Of a DNA stretch of 64,000 nt, positions 50,839 through 61,889 are shown in pieces. Position 1 is the stretch's first letter, and every line of letters begins with the position of its first letter. Below the pieces are notes generated by a model, which saw only the letters and a list, made by a program, of their open reading frames with translations, had not been told where the DNA came from and searched no databases. The translations under genes and the position numbers were made by a program. Source of the stretch: Hydractinia symbiolongicarpus (taxonomy: Eukaryota; Cnidaria; Hydrozoa; Anthoathecata; Hydractiniidae); the NCBI RefSeq assembly GCF_029227915.1, contig NC_079882.1, forward strand, positions 32,604,001 to 32,668,000, read 5' to 3'.

Positions 50839-51655
50839 AAGTACCCAGGGAGAAAACTCATTTCCCGAACGATTTTTTATATTATTTTTTTACCACTAAA
50901 CGCATGAGACTTGTAGTTTTCAAAAATATTTTCATATTTGATGGGACGCTGAATAAAAGAATTTTAATCGCCGGCAAACGAAATCCCGCGTTTTCCCGTA
51001 AATCCGGGGCTTGGCCCGTATAGTCGAATGTATACAAAGAAAGTACCCAGGGAGTAAACTCATTTCCCGAACGATTTTTTAAATTTTTTTTTCACCACTA
51101 AAACGCATGAGACTTGTAGTTTTCAAAAATGTTTTCATTTTTGATGAGACGCTTAATGAAAGAGGTTTAATCGCCGGAAAACGAAAACCCGCGATTTCCC
51201 GTAAATCCCGGGCTTGGCCCGTATAGTCGAATGTATACAAAGAAAGTACCCTGTGGGAAAACTCATTTCCAGAACGATTTTTTTAATTATTTTTTCACCA
51301 CTAAAACGCATAAGACTTGTAGTTTTTAAAAATGTTTTCATTTTTGATGACACGCTGAATAAAAGCAGTTTAATCGCCGGCAAACGAAAACCCGCGATTT
51401 CCCGTAAATCCCAGACTCGGCCGTATAGTCAAAAGTATACAAAGAAAGTACCCAGGGAGTAAACTCATTTCCCGAACGATTTTTTTAATTATTTTTTCAC
51501 CACTAAAATGCATGAGACTTGTAGTTTTCAAAAATGTTTTCATTTTTGATGAGACGCTGAATAAAAGCAGTTTAATCGCCGGCAAACAAAAACCTGCGAT
51601 TTCCCTAAATCCCGGACTCGGCCCGTATAGTCAAAAGTATACAAAGAAAGTACCC
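49545..51655 (+). repeat. 2.1-kb block repeated at 61890-64000 (offset 12345 bp), left copy
   Basis: Monomer order and rare variants agree across the whole stretch: CAGAAGGTTTTTTT, the TACAAAAAAG deletion (50023 and 62368), GGCCCCGATAG, CCCTGTGGGAAAAC (near 51250 and 63595), GATGACACGCTG and GCAAACAAAAACC. Differences are isolated, such as CAGGGAGAAAAC near 50847 and AAAATGCATGAG near 51506 in this copy. Confidence 0.8.
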
Positions 51656-53390
51656 AGGGAGTAAACTCATTTCCAGAACGATTTTTTAAATTATTTTTTC
51701 ACCACTAAAACGCATAAAACTTGTAGTTTTTAAAAATGTTTTCATTTTTGATGAGACGCTGAATAAAAGAAGTTTAATCGCCGGCAAACGAAAACCCGCG
51801 ATTTCCCGTAAATCCCGGGCTTGGCCCGTATAGTCAAAAGTATACAAAGAAAGTACCCAGGGAGTAAACTAATTTCCCGAACGATTTTTTATATTATTTT
51901 TTTACCACTAAACGCATGAGAATTGCAGTTTTCAAAAATATTTTCATATTTGATGGGACGCTGAATAAAAGGATTTTAATCGCCGGCAAACGAAAACCTG
52001 CGATTTCCCTAAATCCCGGACTCGGCCTGTATAGTCAAAAGTATACAAAGAAAGTACCCAGGGAGTAAACTCATTTCCAGAACGATTTTTTAAAATATTT
52101 TTTCACCACTAAAACGCATAAGACTTGTAGTTTTTATAAATGTTTTCTTTTTTGATGAGACGCTGAATAAAAGAAGTTTAATCGCCGGCAAACGAAAACC
52201 CGCGATTTCCCGTAAATTCCCGGCTTGGCCCCTATAGTCAAAAGTATACAAAAAAGTACCCAGGGAGTAAACTCATTTCCCGAACGATTTTTTATATTAT
52301 TTTTTTACCACTAAACGCATGAGACTTGTAGTTTTCAAAAATATTTTCATATTTGATGGGACGCTGAATAAAAGAATTTTAATCGCCGGCAAACGAAATT
52401 CCGCGTTTTCCCGTAAACCTGGGGCTTGGCCCGTATAGTCGAATGTATACAAAGAAAGTACCCAGGGATTAAACTCATTTCCCGAACGATTTTTTAAATT
52501 TTTTTTTCACCACTAAAACACATGAGACTTGTAGTTTTCAAAAATGTTTTCATTTTTGATGAGACGCTTAATGAAAGAGGTTTAATCGCCGGAAAACAAA
52601 AACCCGCGATTTCCCGTAAATCCCGGGCTTGGCCCGTATAGTCAAAAGTATACAAAGAAAGTACCCAGGGAGTAAACTCATTTCCCGAACGATTTTTTAT
52701 ATTATTTTTTTACCACAAAACGCATGAGACTTGTAGTTTTTAAAAATATTTTCATATTTGATGGGACGCTGAATAAAAGAACTTTAATCGCCGGCAAACG
52801 AAAACCTGCGATTTCCCTAAATCCCGGACTCGGCCCGTATAGTCAAAAGTATACAAAGAAAGTACCCAGGGAGTAAACTCATTTCCAGAACGATTTTTTA
52901 AATTATTTTTTCACCACTAAAACGCATAAGACTTGTAGTTTTTAAAAATGTTTTCATTTTTGATGAGACGCTGAATAAAAGAAGTTTAATCGCCGGCAAA
53001 CGAAAACCCGCGATTTCCCGTAAATCCCGGGCTTGGCCCCAATAGTCAAAAGTATACAAAGAAAGTACCCAGGGAGTAAACTCATTTCCCGAACGATTTT
53101 TTATATTATTTTTTTACCACTAAACGCATGAGACTTGTAGTTTTCAAAAATATTTTCATATTTGATGGGACGCTGAATAAAAGAATTTTAATCGCCGGCA
53201 AACGAAATTCCGCGTTTTCCCGTAAATCCGGGGCTTGGCCCGTATAGTCAAAAGTATACAAAGAAAGTACCCAGGGAGTAAACTCATTTCCCGAACGATT
53301 TTTTAAATTTTTTTTTCACCACTAAACGCATGAGACTTGTAGTTTTCAAAAATATTTTCATATTTGATGGGACGCTGAATAAAAGAATTT
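51656..53390 (+). repeat. Segment related to 47.3-48 kb and to later 12-monomer units
   Basis: It includes GAATTGCAG near 51922 and GGCCTGTATAG near 52025, which resemble GAATTGTAG near 47468 and the same GGCCTG at 47573. The TACAAAAAAG deletion appears again near 52248. At 53240 a CGCGTTTTCCC-type tail is followed by a CAAAAG head instead of CGAATG, a recombinant junction. Confidence 0.7.
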
Positions 53391-54990
53391 TAATCGCCGG
53401 CAAACGAAATCCCGCGTTTTCCCGTAAATCCGGGGCTTGGCCCGTATAGTCGAATGTATACAAAGAAAGTACCCAGGGAGTAAACTCATTTCCCGAACGA
53501 TTTTTTAAACTTTTTTTTCACCACTAAAACGCATGAGACTTGTAGTTTTCAAAAATGTTTTCATTTTTGATGAGACGCTTAATGAAAGAGGTTTAATTGC
53601 CGGAAAACGAAAACCCGCGATTTCCCGTAAATCCCGGGCTTGGCCCGTATAGTCGAATGCATACAAAGAAAGTACCCTGTGAGAAAACTCATTTCCAGAA
53701 CGATTTTTTTAATTATTTTTTCACCACTAAAACGCATAAGACTTGTAGTTTTTAAAAATGTTTTCATTTTTGATGACACGCTGAATAAAAGCAGTTTAAT
53801 CGCCGGCAAACGAAAACCCGCGATTTCCCGTAAATCCCAGACTCGGCCGTATAGTCAAAAGTATACAAAGAAAGTACCCAGGGAGTAAACTCATTTCCCG
53901 AACGATTTTTTAAACTATTTTTTCACCACTAAAACGCATGAGACTTGTAGTTGTCAAAAATGTTTTCATTTCTGATGAGACGCTGAATAAAAGAAGTTTA
54001 ATCGCCGGAAAACGAAAACTCCCGATTTCCCGTAAATCCCGGGCTTGGCCCGTATAGTCGAATGTATACAAAGAAAGTACCCTGTGAGTAAACTCATTTC
54101 CAGAACGATTTTTTAAATTATTTTTTCACCACTAAAACGCATAAGACTTGTAGTTTTTAAGAATGTTTTCATTTTTGATGAGACGCTGAATAAAAGAAGT
54201 TTAATCGCCGGCAAACGAAAACCCGCGATTTCCCGTAAATCCCGGCTTGGTCGGTATAGTCAAAAGTATACAAAGAAAGTACACAGGGAGTAAACTCATT
54301 TCCCGAAGGATTTTTTGAATTATTTTTTCACCACTAAAACGCATGAGACTTGTAGTTTTTAAAAATGTTTTCATTTTTGATGAGACGCTGAATAAAAGAA
54401 GTTTAATCGCCGGCAAACGAAAACCCGCGATTTCCCGTAAATACCGGCTTGGCCCGTATAGTCAAAAGTATACAAAGAAAGTAACCAGGGATTAAACTCA
54501 TTTCCCGAACGATTTTTTAAATTATTTTTTCACCACTAAAACGCATGAGACTTGTAGTTTTCGAAAATGTTTTCATTTTTGATGAGACGCTGAATAAAAG
54601 CAGTTTAATCGCCGGAAAACGTAATCCGGCGTTTTCCCGTAAATCCGGGGCTTGGCCCGTATAGTCGAATGTATACAAAGAAAGTACCCAGGGAGTAAAC
54701 TCATTTCCCGAACGATTTTTTAAATTTTTTTTTCACCACTAAAACGCATGAGACTTGTAGTTTTCAAAAATGTTTTCATTTTTGATGAGACGCTTAATGA
54801 AAGAGGTTTAATTGCCGGAAAACGAAAACCCGCGATTTCCCGTAAATCCCGGGCTTGGCCCGTATAGTCGAATGTATACAAAGAAAGTACCCTGTGAGTA
54901 AACTCGTTTCCAGTAGGTTTTTTTAATTTATTTTTTCAACACTAAAACGCATAAGACTTGTAGGTTTTAAAAATGTTTTCATTTTTGATG
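53391..54990 (+). repeat. About 12-monomer HOR copy 1 (offset 2430 bp)
   Basis: Markers repeated 2430 bp later are the CCCTGTGAGAAAAC monomer (53579 and 56009), AACTCCCGATTTCC (near 54018 and 56448), GGCTTGGTCGG (54244 and 56674), GTTTTCGAAAATG and the GTAGGTTTT monomer. This stretch has several private changes (GTACACAGGG, TAAATACCGG, AAACGTAATCC). Confidence 0.75.
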
Positions 54991-55820
54991 AAACGCTGAA
55001 TAAAAGAAGTTTAATCGCCGGCAAACGAAAACCCGCGATTTCCCGTAAATTCCGGGCTTGGCCCCTATAGTCGAATGTATACAAAGAAAGTAACCAGGGA
55101 GTAAACTCATTTCCCGAACGATTTTTTAAATTTTTTTTTCACCACTAAAACGCATGAGACTTGTAGTTTTCAAAAATGTTTTAATTTTTAATGAGACGCT
55201 TAATGAAAGAGGTTTAATCGCCGGAAAACGAAAACCCGCGATTTCCCGTAAATCCCGGGCTTGGCCCGTATAGTCAAAAGTATACAAAGAAAGTACCCAG
55301 GGAGTAAACTCATTTCCCGAACGATTTTTTATATTATTTTTTTACCACTAAACGCATGAGACTTGTAGTTTTCAAAAATATTTTCATATTTGATGGGACG
55401 CTGAATAAAAGAATTTTAATCGCCGGCAAACGAAAACCTGCGATTTCCCTAAATCCCGGACTCGGCCCGTATAGTCAAAAGTATACAAAGAAAGTACCCA
55501 GGGAGTAAACTCATTTCCAGAACGATTTTTTAAATTATTTTTTCACCACTAAAACGCATAAGACTTGCAGTTTTTAAAAATGTTTTCATTTTTGATGAGA
55601 CGCTGAATAAAAGAAGTTTAATCGCCGGCAAACGAAAACCCGCGATTTCCCGTAAATCCCGGGCTTGGCCCCGATAGTCAAAAGTATACAAAGAAAGTAC
55701 CCAGGGAGTAAACTCATTTCCCGAACGATCTTTTATATTATTTTTTTACCACTAAACGCATGAGACTTGTAGTTTTCAAAAATATTTTCATATTTGATGG
55801 GACGCTGAATAAAAGAATTT
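54991..55820 (+). repeat. Monomers between 12-monomer HOR copies
   Basis: A tail reading AAATTCCGGGCTTGGCCCCTATAG is followed by a CGAATG head near 55069, an unusual pairing. The order after that resembles 50330-50940: CTTAATGAAAGAGG tail, ATATTATTTTTTTACC head, CCTAAATCCCGGACTC tail, GGCCCCGATAG. No gene is present. Confidence 0.7.
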
Positions 55821-57420
55821 TAATCGCCGGCAAACGAAATCCTGCGTTTTCCCGTAAATCCGGGGCTTGGCCCATATAGTCGAATGTATACAAAGAAAGT
55901 ACCCAGGAAGTAAACTCATTTCCCGAACGATTTTTTAAATTTTTTTTTCACCACTAAAACGCATGAGACTTGTAGTTTTCAAAAATGTTTTCATTTTTGA
56001 TGAGACGCTTAATGAAAGAGGTTTAATCGCCGGAAAACGAAAACCCGCGATTTCCCGTAAATCCCGGGCTTGGCCCATATAGTCGAATGTATACAAAGAA
56101 AGTACCCTGTGAGAAAACTCATTTCCAGAACGATTTTTTTAATTATTTTTTCACCACTAAAACGGATAAGACTTGTAGTTTTTAAAAATGTTTTCATTTT
56201 TGATGACACGCTGAATAAAAGCAGTTTAATCGCCGGCAAACGAAAACCCGCGATTTCCCGTAAATCCCAGACTCGGCCGTATAGTCAAAAGTATACAAAG
56301 AAAGTACCCAGGGAGTAAACTCATTTCCCGAACGAATTTTTAAATTATTTTTTCACCACTAAAACGCATGAGACTTGTAGTTGTCAAAAATGTTTTCATT
56401 TTTGATGAGACGCTGAATAAAAGAAGTTTAATCGCCGGAAAACGAAAACTCCCGATTTCCCGTAAATCCCGGGCTTGGCCCGTATAGTCGAATGTATACA
56501 AAGAAAGTACCCTGTGAGTAAACTCATTTCCAGAACGATTTTTTAAATTATTTTTTCACCACTAAAACGCATAAGACTTGTAGTTTTTAAGAATGTTTTC
56601 ATTTTTGATGAGACGCTGAATAAAAGAAGTTTAATCGCCGGCAAACGAAAACCCGCGATTTCCCGTAAATCCCGGCTTGGTCGGTATAGTCAAAAGTATA
56701 CAAAGAAAGTACCCAGGGAGTAAACTCATTTCCCGAAGGATTTTTTAAATTATTTTTTCACCACTAAAACGCATGAGACTTGTAGTTTTCAAAAATGTTT
56801 TCATTTTTGATGAGACGCTGAATAAAAGAAGTTTAATCGCCGGCAAACGAAAACCCGCGATTTCCCGTAAATCCCGGCTTGGCCCGTATAGTCAAAAGTA
56901 TACAAAGAAAGTACCCAGGGAGTAAACTCATTTCCCGAACGATTTTTTAAATTATTTTTTCACCACTAAAACGCATGAGACTTGTAGTTTTCGAAAATGT
57001 TTTCACTTTTGATGAGACGCTGAATAAAAGCAGTTTAATCGCCGGAAAACAAAATCCGGCGTTTTCCCGTAAATCCGGGGCTTGGCCCGTATAGTCGAAT
57101 GTATACAAAGAAAGTACCCAGGGAGTAAACTTATTTCCCGAAAGATTTTTTAAATTTTTTTTTTCACCACTAAAACGCATGAGACTTGTAGTTTTCAAAA
57201 ATGTTTTCATTTTTGATGAGACGCTTAATGAAAGAAGTTTAATCGCCGGAAAAAGAAAACCCGCGATTTCCCGTAAATCCCGGGCTTGGCCCGTAAAGTC
57301 GAATGTACACAAAGAAAGTACCCTGTGAGTAAACTCATTTCCAGAAGGTTTTTTTAATTTATTTTTTCAACACTAAAACGCATAAGACTTGTAGGTTTTA
57401 AAAATGTTTTCATTTTTGAT
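55821..57420 (+). repeat. About 12-monomer HOR copy 2
   Basis: It matches 53391-54990 at 2430 bp. Private changes include GGCCCATATAG near 55871 and 56074, AACGGATAAG near 56161, GAACGAATTTTT near 56330 and CGTAAAGTCG with TACACAAAG near 57292-57310. Confidence 0.75.
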
Positions 57421-60400
57421 GAGACGCTGAATAAAAGAAGTTTAATCGCCGGCAAACGAAAACCCGCGATTTCCCGTAAATCCTGGCTTGGCCCGTATAG
57501 TCAAAAGTATACAAAGAAAGTACCCAGGGAGTAAACTCATTTCCCGAACGATTTTTTAAATTATTTTTTCACCACTAAAACGCATGAGACTTGTAGTTTT
57601 CAAAAATGTTTTCATTTTTGATGAGACGCTGAATAAAAGCAGTTTAATCGCCGGCAAACGAAAACCTACGATTTCCCTAAATCCCGGACTCGGCCCGTAT
57701 AGTCAAAAGTATACAAAGAAAGTACCCAGGGAGTAAACTCATTTCCAGATCGACTTTTTAAATTATTTTTTCACCACTAAAACGCATAAAACTTGTAGTT
57801 TTTAAAAATGTTTCCATTTTTGATGAGACGCTGAATAAAAGAAGTTTAATCGCCGGCAAACGAAAACCCGCGATTTCCCGTAAATCCCGGGCTTGGCCCG
57901 TATAGTCAAAAGTATACAAAGAAAGTAACCAGGGAGTAAACTCATTTCCCGAACGATTTTTTATATTATTTTTTTACCACTAAACGCATGAGACTTGTAG
58001 TTTTCAAAAATATTTTCATATTTGATGGGACGCTGAATAAAAGAAGTTTAATCGCCGGCAAACAAAAATCCGCGATTTCCCGTAAATCCCGGGCTCGGCC
58101 CGTATAGTCAAAAGTATACAAAGAAAGTACCCAGGGAGTAAACTCATTTCCCGAACGATTTTTTAAATTACTTTTTCACCACTAAAACGCATGAGACTTG
58201 TAGTTTTTAAAAATGTTTTCATTTTTGATGAGACGCTAAATAAAAGCAGTTTAATCGCCGGCAAACGAAAACCCGCGATTTCCCGTAAATCCCGGGCTTG
58301 GCACATATAGTCAAATGTATACAAAGAAAGTACCCTGTGAGTAAACTCATTTCCAGAACGATTTTTTAAATTATTTTTTCACCACTAAAACGCATAAGAC
58401 TTGTAGTTTTTAAAAATGTTTTCATTTTTGATGAGACGCTGAATAAAAAAAGTTTAATCGCCGGCAAACGAAAACCCGCGATTTCCCGTAAATTCCGAAC
58501 TTGGCCCGTATAGTCGAATGTATACAAAGAAAGTACCCTGTGAGTAAACTCATTTCCAGAACGATTTTTTAAATTATTTTTTCATCACTAAAACGCATAA
58601 GACTTGTAGGTTTTAAAAATGTTTTCATTTTTTATGAGACGCTAAATAAAAGAAGTTTAATCGCCGGCAAACGAAAACCCGCGATTTCCCCTAAATCCCG
58701 GCTTGGCCCGTATAGTCAAAAGTATACAAAGAAAGTACCCAGGGAGTAAACTCATTTCCCGAACGATTTTTTAAATTATTTTTTCACCACTAAAACGCAT
58801 GAGACTTGTAGTTTTCAAAAGTGTTTTCATTTTTGATGAGACGCTGAATAAAAGAAGTTTAAACGCCGGCAAACGAAAACCCGCGATTTCCCGTAAATCC
58901 CGGCTTGGCCCGTATAGTCAAAAGTATACAAAGAAAGTACCCAGGGAGTAAACTCATTTCCCGAACGATTTTTTAAATTATTTTTTCACCACTAAAACGC
59001 ATGAGACTTGTAGTTTTCAAAAATGTTTTCATTTTTGATGAGACGCTGAATAAAAGCAGTTTAATCGCCGGCAAACGAAAACCGGCGATTTCCCTAAATC
59101 CCGGACTCGGCCCGTATAGTCAAAAGTATACAAAGAAAGTACCCAGGGAGTAAACTCATTTCCAGAACGATTTTTTAAATTATTTTTTCACCACTAAAAC
59201 GCATAAGACTTGTAGTTTTTAAAAATATTTTCACTTTCGATGAGACGCTGAATAAAAGAAGTTTAATCGCCGGCAAACGAAAACCCGCGATTTCCCGTAA
59301 ATCCCGGGCTTGGCACATATAGTCAAATGTATACAAAGAAAGTACCCAGGGAGTAAACTCATTTCCCGAACGATTTTTTAAATTTTTTTTCTACCACTAA
59401 AACGCATGAGACTTGTAGTTTTCAAAAATGTTTTCATTTTTAATGAGACGCTTAATGAAAGAGGTTTAATCGCCGAAAAACGAAAACCCGCGATTTCCCG
59501 TAAATCCCGGGCTTGGCCCGTATAGTCAAAAGTATACAAAGAAAGTACCCAGGGAGTAAACTCATTTCCCGAACGATTTTTTATATTATTTTTTTACCAC
59601 TAAACGCATGAGACTTGTAGTTTTCAAAAATATTCTCATATTTGATGGGACGCTGAATAAAAGAATTTTAATCGCCGGCAAACGAAAACCTGCGATTTCC
59701 CTAAATCCCGGACTCGGCCCGTATAGTCAAAAGTATACAAAGAAAGTACCCAGGGAGTAAACTCATTTCCAGAACGATTTTTTAAATTATTTTTTCACCA
59801 CTAAAACGCATAAGACTTGTAGTTTTTAAAAATGTTTTCATTTTTGATGAGACGCTGAATAAAAGAAGTTTAATCGCCGGCAAACGAAAACCCGCGATTT
59901 CCCGTAAATCCCGGGCTTGGCCCCGATAGTCAAAAGTATACAAAGAAAGTACCCAGGGAGTAAACTCATTTCCCGAACGATTTTTTATATTATTTTTTTA
60001 CCACTAAACGCATGAGACTTGTAGTTTTCAAAAATATTTTCATATTTGATGGGACGCTGAATAAAAGAATTTTAATCGCCGGCAAACGAAATTCCGCGTT
60101 TTCCCGTAAATCGGGGCTTGGCCCGTATAGTCGAATGTATACAAAGAAAGTACCCAGGGAGTAAACTCATTTCCCGAACGATTTTTTAAATTTTTTTTTC
60201 ACCACTAAAACGCATGAGACTTGTAGTTTTCAAAAATGTTTTCATTTTTAATGAGACGCTTAATGAAAGAGGTTTAATCGCCGAAAAACGAAAACCCGCG
60301 ATTTCCCGTAAATCCCGGGCTTGGCCCGTATAGTCAAAAGTATACAAAGAAAGTACCCAGGGAGTAAACTCATTTCCCGAACGATTTTTTATATTATTTT

Positions 60401-60480
60401 TTTACCACTAAACGCATGAGACTTGTAGTTTTCAAAAATATTTTCATATTTGATGGGACGCTGAATAAAAGAATTTTAAT
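57421..60480 (+). repeat. Heterogeneous mosaic monomers
   Basis: Monomers of several families alternate, with many private substitutions (CCTACGATTTCC, CAGATCGACTTTT, ACTTTCGATGAG, AAACGCCGG). A GGCACATATAGTCAAATG junction occurs near 58300 and 59312, about five monomers apart. From 59471 a CGCCGAAAAACG tail repeats at 60279 (808 bp), and the same tail occurs at 45915. I saw no gene or non-satellite sequence. Confidence 0.7.
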
Positions 60481-61570
60481 CGCCGGCAAACGAAAACCTG
60501 CGATTTCCCTAAATCCCGGACTCGGCCCGTATAGTCAAAAGTATACAAAGAAAGTACCCAGGGAGTAAACTCATTTCCAGAACGATTTTTTAAATTATTT
60601 TTTCACCACTAAAACGCATAAGACTTGTAGTTTTTAAAAATGTTTTCATTTTTGATGAGACGCTGAATAAAAGAAGTTTAATCGCCGGCAAACGAAAACC
60701 CGCGATTTCCCGTAAATCCCGGGCTTGGCCCCGATAGTCAAAAGTATACAAAGAAAGTACCCAGGGAGTAAACTCATTTCCCGAACGATTTTTTATATTA
60801 TTTTTTTACCACTAAACGCATGAGACTTGTAGTTTTCAAAAATATTTTCATATTTGATGGGACGCTGAATAAAAGAATTTTAATCGCCGGCAAACGAAAT
60901 CCCGCGTTTTCCCGTAAATCCGGGGCTTGGCCCGTATAGTCGAATGTATACAAAGAAAGTACCCAGGGAGTAAAATCATTTCCCGAACGATTTTTTAAAT
61001 TTTTTTTTCACCACTAAAACGCATCAGACTTGTAGTTTTCAAAAATGTTTTCATCTTTGATGAGACGCTTAATGAAAGAGGTTTAATCGCCGGAAAACGA
61101 AAACCCGCGATTTCCCGTAAATCCCGGGCTTGGCCCGTATAGTCGAATGTATACAAAGAAAGTACCCTGTGGGAAAACTCATTTCCAGAACGATTTTTTT
61201 AATTATTTTTTCACCACTAAAACGCATAAGACTTGTAGTTTTTAAAAATGTTTTCATTTTTGATGACACGCTGAATAAAAGCAGTTTAATCGCCGGCAAA
61301 CGAAAACCCGCGATTTCCCGTAAATCCCAGACTCGGCCGTATAGTCAAAAGTATACAAAGAAAGTACCCAGGGAGTAAACTCATTTCCCGAACGATTTTT
61401 TTAATTATTTTTTCACCACTAAAACGCATGAGACTTGTAGTTTTTAAAAATGTTTTCATTTTTGATGAGACGCTGAATAAAAGCAGTTTAATCGCCGGCA
61501 AACGAAAACCTGCGATTTCCCTAAATCCCGGACTCGGCCTGTATAGTCAAAAGTATACAAAGAAAGTACC
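60480..61570 (+). repeat. Block repeated from or to 46320-47410 (offset 14164 bp)
   Basis: Three otherwise rare variants agree in order with the other copy: GTAAAATCATTT (about 60971 and 46807), GCATCAGAC (about 61021 and 46857) and CATCTTTGATG (about 61052 and 46888). CCCTGTGGGAAAAC follows in both. The match ends where this copy has TTTCCAGAACG and the other has AAACTAATTTCCCG. Confidence 0.75.
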
Positions 61571-61889
61571 CAGGGAGTAAACTCATTTCCAGAACGATTT
61601 TTTAAAATATTTTTTCACCACTAAAACGCATAAGACTTGTAGTTTTTAAAAATGTTTTCTTTTTTGATGAGACGCTGAATAAAAGAAGTTTAATCGCCGG
61701 CAAACGAAAACCCGCGATTTGCCGTAAATTCTGGGCTTGGCCCCTATAGTCAAAAGTATACAAAGAAAGTACCCTGTGAGTAAACTCATTTCCAGAACGA
61801 TTTTTTAAATTATTTTTTCACCACTAAAGCCCATGAGATTTGTAGTTTTTAAAAATGTTTTCTTTTTTGATGAGACGCTGAATAAAAGA
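61571..61889 (+). repeat. Joining monomers with GTTTTCTTTTTTG variants
   Basis: A GTTTTCTTTTTTGATG monomer is followed by AAATTCTGGGCTTGGCCCC, then a CCCTGTGAG head with AAAGCCCATGAG, the last resembling 33.5 and 37.5 kb. The tail then switches to GAATTTTAATC with ATTCCGCG, which starts the next block. Confidence 0.65.

Noticed and set aside
56947-57312. 121-codon minus-strand open frame
   Set aside because: It is again two monomers read through in one frame, helped by one-base changes in T runs; there is no independent coding evidence.
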